A DNA stretch of 64,000 nucleotides, taken from the NCBI RefSeq assembly GCF_947179165.1, contig NC_077240.1, positions 53,034,001-53,098,000 of the forward strand. Direction: 5' to 3'. The translations under genes and the position numbers were made by a program. Within the stretch, counting starts at the first letter, position 1. Each line of letters opens with the position of its first letter. Below are positions 24,009-33,880 of this stretch, piece by piece. This DNA comes from Solanum dulcamara. Lineage: Eukaryota > Streptophyta > Magnoliopsida > Solanales > Solanaceae. Under the pieces are notes generated by a model that did no database searches, was not told the DNA's origin, and saw only the letters and a program-made list of their open reading frames with translations.

Positions 24009-25684
24009 CTAATCATCAATTTGAACTCTGAATGTCGACGTCGATTATCTGTATATCATTTCTGTCGATTCTGGGTCATTAGTTAATAGTTTGCGTAATC
24101 TTGTTTAGCCTACCAGCTTAGTCTTTTCCCCAATAGGGGGACTTATACGCTCTGCCTTACAACATCTTGTAGGGGTCATCTGGATACTGGAACGGTAGCC
24201 CTTCTTGTTGGCAAACTCAATAAGTGGGGGACGATCGTCTCAGTTACTCTTAAAGCCAACCATATTAGTCCGTAATATATCTTCTAACGTTTGATAGTAT
24301 GCTCAGTCTATTCAGCAGCTCAAGGAAAAATACGGTACGAAGACCTATCTGTGCTCCCGAGCTTTTCTTGGACTGATCTTTAGATGTTAATCATAATTGA
24401 AGTCCCTTTATCTGAGATATTAGCAGGGGAAACCTCACAGAACCTTATTACCTCCTTGTCCTATAACTTCACCTAGTTCCAACTACATAGGTGGTTTTGT
24501 TTGAAAGCAAATGAGCTGATTTGTTAGCCTACTCGCAATAACCCATATAGCACCCTACTCTTACAGAGTATAAAATAGGTTCATAATGATTTTGATAATT
24601 TGGGAACCGTTAGCCTCGTATAGTCCTTCTCGACACTTTTCAGAACTTTAACTGGCATTCGATCTTTTGGGTCCTTCTTCCCCTCTTTTTTTCCAATCCT
24701 TAGGTTGGCTACCGAATAATGTTTCATTCCCCTCATATAATGGATCTCGTAGTCATTCTGTGCTTTGTCTAACATGATATGGTATAATTCTGAAGGAATT
24801 TTGGCATATAAGCTCGTCATCCTGTAGTAACCAGTTAGTTCTGCCAGTTTTACTTAGACCCTTTCACCATTTCCCCTACCCCCGCTTGTAATCCTCTAGA
24901 TCCATTATCCTGTGTCATTTTCTTCCTTACAAAATGATGAGAGGGTACAAAAAGAGTATCCTAGCGTTATCTCGCTAGTCCTCATGTTTTACCCTGCCTT
25001 TTTTCCCCTTATCCTACACCCGATGTCGGGGTAGATCTTTGATCCACTCGTGGCCATGTCTTACTCCACCCGTAGCATTATTCCATCTCGGTAATTTGTC
25101 TTAACCTATCTTTGTGTCTCTCGATAGTTAATTACAACTTGGGCTCCCTTGCCTAGAAAAATAGCTGTGGGGACTCCATAAGGTCCTACCACTCTTTTAC
25201 TCTACAATTTTACACCTTCTCGGCGGAGTAGGTAACCTTTGATCGAAGGAGAAGGGACTAATATCGTTAATCCACAAGTAATCTCCCCTCTAGAGTCATC
25301 TGGCGCTGGAGTGCGAAATGAGTCTTGTAGTCCTGGTCATATTGTGAAATTTTCGACCTTGGGTATTGCTTCCTGTCATTCGTAAATTACATCAGCTGGT
25401 ACCCTTACCTTTTGGGTTTTGCCTTTTTTTTCCGCCCTCAGAGTTGGCTGCCAAGTGGTGTCGAAATTCTCTAGCCCACTGGCCCATATAGTCATTCTGT
25501 GGTTTTCCTTTCATTAACTGGTTCTATGTTGAAGATTTGTGGCATTTGAGTGCGTCTTCAGTTAGCAGTTAGCTAATCCTTCTTGTCTTGCTTAATCCTT
25601 TTTACAATACTCTTAACGTAACATATAGTATTCCACGAACATAATCTCATGTCGTTCCTCCGCTGCTAGTTCCGATTTTTCCAT

Positions 25685-25805
25685 CTCGCGTGATCATACC
25701 AGCACTAACACATTAAGTTCCATCAGAATTTCGAGGTTAAGCGTGCTAGGGCGAGAGTAATATTGGGATGAGTGACCTCCCTGGGAAGTCTTCATGTTGC
25801 ATTTC
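25685..25805 (+). pseudogene. 5S rRNA-derived sequence inside element A, antisense to the element
   Basis: It shares GATCATACCAGCACTAACA, CCATCAGAATTTCGAGGTTAAG, GTGCTAGGGCGAGAGTAA and GTGACCTCCCTGGGAAGTC with plant 5S rRNA and with the copy in element C, with the same flanks on both sides. The box C-like region reads GGATGAGTGACC, one change from the usual GGATGGGTGACC. It is a decayed 5S sequence in the retrotransposon interior, about 95 bp from the later insertion point of L. Confidence 0.85.
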
Positions 25806-25895
25806 ATTGTAATCCTTGCCATAATGTGTGGGGCACTCAACTTAGCTCCAGAGTTACCTCAGCGTTTTCTCGCAAGTCTTTATGTTTCGCTTGGT

Positions 25896-25900
25896 CCTTT
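25896..25900. repeat. Target-site duplication of element L, left side
   Basis: CCTTT immediately precedes the LTR start TGTCACC and is repeated right after the other LTR end at 38129-38133. Five bases is the usual duplication length for Ty3/gypsy integration. Confidence 0.85.
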
Positions 25901-26382
25901 TGTCACCACCCAACCCCGTAGGCCGCGACTGGGGTCCGACCTGGACCCCCGTATACCTACTTGTCAGTTGCAGTCACATCGGACTATGAACAAGGTGATA
26001 CTACCCACAAAAACCCCAATGAGTTAAAACTTCTTCGTGTTCGTTTGGCCTCTTTCATTCATGTCATAACATATAAGGACATGCAAGCCGACAAGGCTGC
26101 TATAAAGAAAATATTCACAACGTGTCATCTAGGCACAATCGAAACGAACTCACAAACAACCCACATCCATATGTGTACAGACCTCTAGGAATAGTAATAG
26201 CAATATATGGCGGGACAGGGCCCCCGCCGTACCCCTGAATGCACAAATATAAACACATTAAGTGACAGTATAAAAATTTAGGCTCCAAAACAGTGAAGCA
26301 CTTCCGACATAGCCGAGAGAAACTCCTAAGCTGACGGATCTCCAGAATGAATATCTGTACCTGCGGGCATGAAACGCACCCG

Positions 26383-26425
26383 CACCCCCCCGAAGAAAGG
26401 GGGGTCAGTACGACATATGTACTGA
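26383..26425 (-). promoter_or_regulatory. Conserved LTR hairpin pair with palindromic core
   Basis: On the minus strand TCAGTAC-ATATGTC-GTACTGA forms a 7-bp stem with a 7-nt loop; it contains the self-complementary ACATATGT. Immediately after it, CCCCCC-TTTCTT-C-GGGGGG forms a second, GC-only stem. The same arrangement occurs at the corresponding place in every LTR of the family in this window. The function is unknown; it lies about 2.35 kb downstream of the LTR TATA box, in the transcribed R/U5 part if that TATA is used. Confidence 0.6.
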
Positions 26426-27025
26426 GTATATAAAGCATAACATATCATAACTGAGACAACAACTGAAATGGGGATACAGAAGACATATATAACAATTAAC
26501 ATATTACTGTACCTGCAGCTTAGGACATGTAGTCATATACCTTATCATACCCTCTACCCGACCCTCTAGTGAACTCGGTATCATAATCGTTTCATCATAA
26601 TCATAAGTCGTCATATCATTATGTATATCATTTTATCATGTCATCAAATACGACATCATATCATCGTATACGGCTAACCTCGTATGTCATCACAGTATAT
26701 CCGGTCCATTCTGGGGCTCGGGGTCACAAATGTATCCCTATAGTTTCATATGCATGGCTACATAAAGTATCCGGCCCTTTAGTGAGGGACTCGGTGAAAG
26801 AGTAGTGTACGTCTATAGCGTACCATCATCATACAGTAAAATACGCCGAGGAACGTTCGGCCCGATCCGTAATTTAAAACAATGCCGAAGAACATACGGC
26901 TCAATCCACATTTTCCATTATATCATCATATGTATATATCCGGCCCGAGACGCGGTGACGAGCATCATCACATACGGCGTCATCGTATGCTTCACTTCAT
27001 CGTATACGGCATTTCATCCTCGTAT

Positions 27026-27028
<3 letters not shown>

Positions 27029-27056
<28 letters not shown>

Positions 27057-27057
27057 A
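27029..27057. repeat. TA dinucleotide microsatellite
   Basis: An uninterrupted TA run lies in the 3' LTR of L. The copy in the second duplication (about 46515-46543) is one repeat unit shorter, which accounts for the 2-bp change in offset between the copies. Confidence 0.9.
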
Positions 27058-28774
27058 GCCGGCTCGGGACTCGGTGAATGAATAGTAAAACTAGGCACGA
27101 CCGCATTCCCGACCCTCTTATGGGACTCAGAGGAAGATGGGTTACAGGGTGCTCGGATAGAGTAGTGAGAAACTATATGCAACTAAGTCATCATTTGAGA
27201 CTCAATGAAACAGTCAAGTGAATCGTCACCTGAAGATCAGAGTAGTAATCGTCTTAAGTATCTTCTAAACATCGTTACGGAGCATATCAACTGGAGTTTC
27301 AGGAATCGTAGACGTGTATCGAGACAAGGTGAAACAGCTTATGGAAGTAAAGACATTTTTCATCGCAGAGACTTTAGGAATAGGATCTGACACATTCAAG
27401 TATTATTCAGCAGATAGGAGACTCGAGGGTAGTTCAACTATTTTAAGAATTCTAATACCAAGTAGTAAATAAAAGTTACAATCATACCTGGAGCTTATAA
27501 CTAGAACTACCTCCACCTCATATCATATGCTATTACATTTATACTTAAGACCTTCCAAAAGGAAGAACAGACAGGCTTTACATATACTACCATTCATGAT
27601 CTAGTAGCCTGGAAAGGCAATAACTCAACTATTACAGGAGTCTTAACATTACAAAGTGAATACAGTTATGAATTACATTTGGAGTTTCACGAGTGGAATT
27701 ATCCCCACATTTCGTATACAAAGAATTCATAACTTATACCTAAGACATGCCAAAAGAAAAGAAGAATAGCTCTACATATTTATTCCAAAACACGCCAAAA
27801 GAAAGCTTCACATACCTCGTATGGACTTCTCTTAATCACGTCCACGTCGTTGTCCTCGAAACCTATTCAACATGGAAGTAATGCAAGTATTAACAACCTT
27901 AGACTTCTTAGCAACTTAGACTACCCACGAGTATTCATAACATTCATCCCTTCGCTCGCCTTCTCGACTAGTTCCTTAACTAGTTAAGGCGTTAACGAAA
28001 ATCGGGCAGCACCTCCCCTATAATGTGCCCTATCCGAATTCCCAACCATATCCTTAACACCTGCAGCCAACCAAAAATACAACCAGCAGCTAATATATAC
28101 ATAATCATGGCAACATTACACAATATATAAACCCCCAACAATTCACTCGAAACTAGGATACCAAAACTAGAGTTTTTAATCTTTCTTTCGTGAATCCTTT
28201 AATTGCAAAGCGGAGGGTCATGTGGATGCAACCAGCAGATCCCCCACATAATTTAGAGAACTTTTAGACCCTGATACACGCCACAACACATCCAGCAGCA
28301 GCCCCCACGCGCACAACACCTTATTTCGACAACAATTTAACTATAGTGATTCCAAATTTGTTTATTTCCAACGCCAAACTTTTCAAACCTTTTACCCAAT
28401 TTCCAGCAGCCCTTAAGGTGTGTAATACACCCTAATTTAACATAATAAACTTCAAATTAGAGGGGAAGAACTTACCTTTCCCGAAATTGGCTAGAACTCG
28501 CCCAAATTGAGCTTCGGAACTTTTTTTCAGCGTGCTGTAACGTCGTGGCAGCTTGCTGTCCGTTTTTTGGCTGCACCAAACTCTAATATTTCTCTACTAA
28601 TACTTCCATATAATCGTGGTATACGCTATATAATTAATTTACGGAACGAAATCGGAACTTACCTTATTTTTCTCCCAAGCCGTCACCCTTTTCTCTCTTA
28701 GCTTAGGGTTTGTTTTTAACTTCCTTTGCTGATGATTTTCTGATAAGGAACTGAAACTATGAGTCATTTAGCAT

Positions 28775-28970
28775 GTATATAAGTTCAGCCTTGGAGGTGA
28801 CACGTGTCATCCCCTTAGGGTGACACGTGTCAAGCCATGATTGGCCACAGTGTCATGCTGCCAAATAGGGGCTGCCACGTGTCAGCGGGGTCCACCTCCC
28901 CCAAGCAGCTGCATCACCTACTTGACCCTAAGTAGGTGCATCACCTGCTTGCTTGAGGTTCTGCCACGTG
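28775..28970 (-). promoter_or_regulatory. LTR promoter of element L: TATA box and CACGTG cluster
   Basis: In element sense, CACGTG boxes (28965, 28876, 28824, 28801 on plus coordinates) precede a CTTATATAC TATA box at about 28775-28782. Two of the boxes are perfect GACACGTGTC palindromes. The TATA box lies about 20 bp beyond the nearest G-box. The layout is kept in all LTRs of the family here, in both orientations, which argues for selection on the element promoter. G-box factors are the obvious candidate binders (inference). Confidence 0.6.
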
Positions 28971-29330
28971 TCGCTCCTCCATTGGCTGCCACGCGTCATC
29001 TTTTTCCCTTCCTCGCGGGTTCGTAATCTCGTCTCACTTTAAGAGCCTATGTAATCCGCACTACATAAGCTTGATATATCCTTAAGCAACTTAAGTGTAT
29101 AAGACTCTTAACTTAGTGGCTTACGTAGGTAAATCGAGTTCTACGACTCATTTCTTAGCCTCCAACTCTTTCCGGATTCTTATGAATCTATCTCCAACCT
29201 CCCTTCTCGCGAGGTATCACAATCTTCTTTCCTTAGAGTTGTTTGATAGTGTCGTAGCTTATCCGGCTCACATGATAGTGTCTAAGGAAATTAAGAAGAC
29301 GTTCTGAGCTCAAGAGTGCGGGGTGTAACA

Positions 29331-29346
29331 TCCTTCTCCCCTTTAA
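29331..29346 (-). promoter_or_regulatory. Polypurine tract of element L
   Basis: The minus strand reads TTAAAGGGGAGAAGGA directly before the LTR start TGTTACACC. This is the expected plus-strand primer site for reverse transcription. C and A have CTAAAGAGGGGAAGGA at the same place. Confidence 0.85.
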
Positions 29347-29349
29347 CAT

Positions 29350-29721
29350 TCATCCCCGAATGTTGAATAAAACTTCCCTTAAGACTTTATACGGATCATT
29401 GGGAGATTCCTTTCTACTGGAATAACATACATTTTCATCCAAGTAATTAATATACGAGTTCCAGGAATGGGGGCTATCTGTAGACATCGGGAATAAGTAC
29501 GGACACCTGTGTTTCATGTCCTTTTCAACCTCCCAGTTTATGTCTTCACGATTCTTATTCCGCCACAGTACTTTGACGGAAGCTATGTCCTTAGTTCGCA
29601 ACCCATTTAATCTGCTGATCCCGGATGGAGATAGATTGCCCCTCGTAGGATAACTCCCTGTTACGTAGACCTCCTCCATGGGAAATATTCTGGGAGCATC
29701 ATTCACATTCTTGCGGAGCAT
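29350..29721 (-). pseudogene. Element L pol remnant, integrase C-terminal/chromodomain-like tail
   Basis: A 123-codon open frame begins MLRKNVNDAPRIFPMEEV and continues with RLNGLRTKDIASVKVLWRNK, NWEVEKDMKHRCPYLFP and a 40-residue non-conserved tail. The VKVLWRN...WEVE.DM...P.LFP signature is the end of plant Ty3/gypsy pol, where Del/Tekay-like chromoviruses carry a degenerate chromodomain. The upstream integrase core is missing and the frame breaks near 29740, where a second frame gives YEWDLPSDL. It is a leftover fragment rather than a gene. The copy at 48835-49206 appears identical in translation. Confidence 0.85.
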
Positions 29722-30805
29722 TGATCTGTGAAAACTGAATGTATTGTTTCAAATCGGACGGTAGGTCCCACTCATAGGCAACTTTATCTATTCTAAAAAT
29801 GCCCTACGAAGGATCAATGTATCCCCTTCTTGCCGACTCTAGGCTGCTAATCGATATCTTGTCCCGGAATAAGCTTTACTTCATCAATAATTTACTGGAT
29901 CCCTTCTGGGCCTATCCATTAATCGAAGGGCAAAATGTCATACTAAGATTCATCTGTGTTCCTCAATCCCTTCTGGAATGATTTGCAGCGGTTAGCTATA
30001 AATTAAAATTTCCTGTCTGAGATAATAGATGTGGAAACTCCATGAAATCTTATTGTTTCCCCTACTATGTCATTTCGCATAACCCTCAGCTAAATATGCC
30101 TTCCTAACAGGAGGGGAACAGGTTGATTCTGTCAGCCCATCTACTATAGCCCGTATGAACTCCCAGTTCCTTAGAATGCGAGGTCAGCTCGTACTATAAT
30201 ACCTACTAACTGCTTTCCACTTCCGAGTCGGCATTTCCATCCCCTATAACAGGCTATCAAGTCTCTGATGCTCCTCCTCGTTTTAGCCATTATACAACTC
30301 CTCTTAATTCAACTTGTAACACCTTAGGTATGCTATCTTGTTCTTTTACTCAGATCTTCCTTCCAGTTTTATTACCGCACATTATACTGTAACTCTTACA
30401 CAACCGTGTGTAGGTACGTAGAGCTATTCAGAAAATGCTTTAGTGTCTCTATACTATCGGCTACCTCCTTCGGTCTAGGTTAGGGCTCCGCTAGGGCTTT
30501 TGTCCTTGATATCGATTATATCTTAACTGTTCTGTCTCGAACCAACCTACACTTTTCTTTAATAGATTCTAAGTATGGCAATCACATTGTTATTACTGAC
30601 TTCCTTTTATCGAATAATCATTTGACCTCGCTCTTAGTATGCCAATGTTCATAAGCTGCACAACTATTCTTGTGCCATTTTCCCGAAGTGCGTTGTATTT
30701 CAGTCATAATCTTTTCTGTTTTTGGCTTACTCTGTTCTATATGTGTCGTTGTACTAACACGCCTTTATAATATCTTTTTGTCATACTTGCTTCGTTCCCT
30801 TTTTC

Positions 30806-30905
30806 ACTTCCCAAGGGGTCACCCATCCCAGTGCTACCCTCGTCCCAGCACACTTAACTTCGGAGTCTTGACGAAATCCGGTGCATTAGTGCGGGTATAA
30901 TTACG
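30806..30905 (-). pseudogene. 5S rRNA-derived sequence inside element L, same sense as the element
   Basis: The minus strand contains GCACTAATGCACCGGAT, CCGAAGTTAAGTGTGCTGGG, CGAGGGTAGCACTGGGATGGG and GTGACCCCTTGGGAAGTG, following plant 5S rRNA from about its 15th base to near its end. Box A-like and box C-like parts are recognisable; the 5' end has decayed and the extreme 3' end is lost. Flanks and orientation differ from the copies in C and A, which suggests a separate capture. A second copy is at 50291-50390. Confidence 0.8.
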
Positions 30906-31986
30906 TTCATCCCTTATGGGGTCTCGTTTAAAGTTTAAGAGTTCCTATTTACATACGATAGCGTCAGTCGATTTTCTTTTATGCTCGTACTTCTCTTGTC
31001 CACTTCCCCCCTTTTTGGGTGTACCCATGTCATCCTCCATTTATTTTCAGCCATTCACACGCGAATGATTCTACTCCAACATATTTAACGTGCTGCGCCA
31101 TATCTATATGTTCTGTTAAATCTCCCATACGTTAGGTTGCCTTTCTAGGAAACCTTAGCATACCCATAGGGTGCTTTAGTATTCGCAGTGTATCGTATAA
31201 CATCTCATCTAACGATTAATACTCGAGTAATATCCGTAATGTAGCAGTGCATTCAAAGCCACATTCCATTCATCCCAATCAGTAATTAGCGAGGGCTCAT
31301 AATTGGTGCAAATTCCCCACTCGAGTGTACTTATACTTTAATGACTCATGTTTCGAGCTTCGTCATTATACTAACTTTATTCCAGTGGATACCACTAATC
31401 ATTAGAGTGGAGTCACGTGTACACCATACTTCTTTACGCCTCCTGAGCTTGCATCTTTGTTGGGTGCTTAAGACTCATTTCTAATCCTGCTTAACACCAT
31501 ATCAACTTCGTGGTAGTAGTGGCCTTGTCTTAATACTTTTTCATCGTACTATACCTTTAGTTCGTAACTGTCTATTTCTCTTTTTGTTCGATACTTATAC
31601 TTAATTAATCGCATCTATCTTGAGTGCCTTTATTAGAACTTCTGTATTATTCCTTCAACTCATTTCCATTTTTGGTTGGGCGTAAGGAATTCCATATTTT
31701 CCTTTACTTATTCTCATAACGGTGTTTGTTATATTCACCTGGTACCCCGTTCATAACCAGTCCTATAGTATAACACCGCTTGACTTTCTTCACAATTCTT
31801 ACTATGGGCTACTTACCCTTCTTAGTTAGTATTATCCTTAATGTTTCGCAAGCTGTCTTATTAACATTTCATATCCATCACAATGCTTTATAACTCATAC
31901 TCTTGTCTTAATCATACTGTTACTTCCTTTAACCATAACTTGTCATAGTTTATCCCTATGTATCAATTCAGGAGATGCCTCGCCAT

Positions 31987-33880
31987 ATCATTTTATCCCG
32001 ATCTATCAGTCTTCTCTAAGTCATCTTCCTCGGCTTATAGCTCTTTTCCAACTTCGTTCTACTATATCAATATCGACCTTCTAGTTTCTATTGCCATTAA
32101 CCTAGCAATTAACTTATTTCTTGAGGTCAGCCATACTTTGTTAGTCAAATCTCATCATTGTTGTGAGCACAACCTTCCCAGACATACTATAGCCTTATAT
32201 CTCATTCTCTTTTTATTTCTATGAAAATTTGGGCAGAGTTTCCTCTGTATTTCTCACTATCTCAATACCTGCACGCAGAAAATACCAACAATGCCTCACA
32301 GGGCACACATATATATATTCATATTGTATAACATCTCAACCACATAGGGCACACATATATTGTCATATCATCTCATCTCGCAGCCACGCAGGGCACCCAT
32401 AATTAACAGTATGGAAATGGACTTACTTGTTATGTCCACTCGAGCTGCACCTGTTACACTTTCATGTTTACCTTTCCTTTCACTTTTCAATTATATATGT
32501 CAATCGCATTTCAATACCTTACCTGACATAGGTCCTTCGTGCCTTTGCTTACCTGCGTGCTTCGTAATATCCAATATTGTCAGTTACTTTCTTCTATCGG
32601 CGTTGTCTTCCTACTAAAATCATAGGTTAGTATGAGGAATTTCATTTCCTATGACTCGTCTCTATCGCACAATCTTAGATATGAAAGAAAGTAACATCTT
32701 AAATGTCTTGTAGCCTTCTGTCTATAGATGTGGTTCAAAACACACCGATAGACAAGACTCTACTAGACACGATCTGTAGACATTCCAAGGACGAACTGCT
32801 CTGATACCACTTCTATCACGACCCAACCCCGTAGGCCGCAACTGGGATCCAACCTAGACACCCGCATACCTACCTGTCAGTTGTAGTCACATCGGACTAT
32901 GAACAAGGTGATACTACCCACAAAAACCCCAATGGGTTAAAACTTCTTCGTGTTCGTTTGGCCTCTTTCATTCGTGTCATAACATATAAGGACATGCAAG
33001 CCGACAAGGCTGCTATAACGAAAACATTCACAACGTGTCGTATAGGCATAATCAAAACAAACTCACAAACAACCCACATCCATATGTCTACAGACCTCTA
33101 GGAATAGTAACATCAACATATGGCAGGATAGGGCCCCCGCCGTACCCCTGAATGCACAAATATAAACACATTAGGTGACCAGTATCAAAATTTAGGCTCC
33201 AGAACAGTGAAGCACTTCCGACATAGCTGAGAGGAACTCCTAAGCTGACGGATCTCCAGAATGAACATCTGTACCTGCGGGCATGAAACGCAGTCCCCCC
33301 TCCCCCCCCGAAGAAAGGGGGGTCAGTACGACATATGTACTGAGTATATAAAGCATAACATATCATAACTGAGACAACAACTTAAATGGGGATACAAAAG
33401 ATATGTATAACAGTTAACATATTACTGTACCTGCAGCTTAGGACATGCAGTCATATACCTTATCATACCCTGTACCCGGCCCTCTAGTGAACTCGGTATC
33501 ATAATCGTTTCATCATAATCATAAGTCGTCATATCATCATGTATATCATTTTATCATGTCATCGTATACGGCCTCATATCATCGTATACGGCTAACCTTG
33601 TATGTCATCACAGTATATTCGGTCCATTCTGGGGCTCGGGGTCACAAATGTATCCCTATACTTTCATATGCATACCTACATAAAGTACCAGCCCTTTAGT
33701 GAGGGACTCGGTGAAAGAGTAGTATACATCTATAGCGTACCATCATCATACAGTAAAATACGCCGAGGAACGTTCGGCCCGATCCGTAATTTAAAACAAT
33801 GCCGAAGAACATACGGCTCAATCCACATTTTCCATTATATCATCATATTTATATATCCGGCCCGGGACGCGGTGACGAGC
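31987..33880. repeat. 1.89-kb tandem unit, copy 1 of duplication copy 1
   Basis: The unit starts at ATCATTTTATCCCG and includes 0.83 kb of L's interior with the PBS plus the first 1.07 kb of the 5' LTR. The next unit starts at 33881 after GACGAGC. The intact LTR at 35774 continues ATCATCACATACGG while the interior at 31987 reads ATCATTTTATCC, so the join lies within a shared ATCAT. Confidence 0.95.
32798..32809 (-). promoter_or_regulatory. Primer binding site of element L
   Basis: The minus strand reads TGGTATCAGAGC, a perfect 12-base match to the initiator tRNA-Met PBS, four bases from the LTR edge at 32814. Because of the 1.89-kb tandem units it recurs at 34692-34703. Confidence 0.9.

Larger units (their letters stand above)
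23467..25895 (-). mobile_element. Element A, internal region (3' side) up to the element L insertion
   Basis: It begins with the purine-tract complement beside the 3' LTR and carries a pol remnant (23640-24008), a degenerate middle and a 5S-derived segment. Interior sequence resumes at 38134 after L: the flanks TCTTTATGTTTCGCTTGGT and CTCATGTTATTTTGCAACC are contiguous in element C near 18330-18370. From 24354 onward the sequence recurs at 43841. A 79-residue minus-strand ORF at 24581-24820 is lysine-rich and not recognised; I do not consider it a real gene. Confidence 0.7.
25901..29330 (-). mobile_element. Element L, 3' LTR
   Basis: It runs from TGTCACCACCC to GGGGTGTAACA. Contents from left to right: hairpin pair (about 26383-26425), ATCATCGTATACGGC-type repeats, a TA microsatellite (27029-27057), the GACTAGTTCCTTAACTAG block (about 27967), TATA (28775-28782) and four CACGTG boxes (28801-28970). 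It resembles the 5' LTR closely but not perfectly, with several differences around 28200-28400 versus 37000-37200, so insertion is not very recent. Confidence 0.85.
29331..32813 (-). mobile_element. Element L, internal region
   Basis: The 3483 bp between the LTRs. From the 3' side (low coordinates) it holds the purine tract, the pol end (29350-29721 with a decayed extension to about 29800), about 1 kb without recognisable features, a sense-oriented 5S-derived segment (30806-30905), another unassigned kilobase, then the conserved leader blocks and PBS. Gag, protease, reverse transcriptase and RNase H motifs are not visible in any frame. Confidence 0.75.

Noticed and set aside
24581..24820. 79-residue lysine-rich minus-strand ORF (also 44068-44307)
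   Set aside because: It is in the right sense for element A but shows no gag, protease, RT or integrase motif, and neighbouring sequence in all frames is full of stops.
32360..32617. 85-codon ORF repeated five times (32360, 34254, 51845, 53739, 55633)
   Set aside because: The repetition is due to the 1.89-kb tandem units. It covers leader sequence antisense to L and shows no protein features beyond low complexity.
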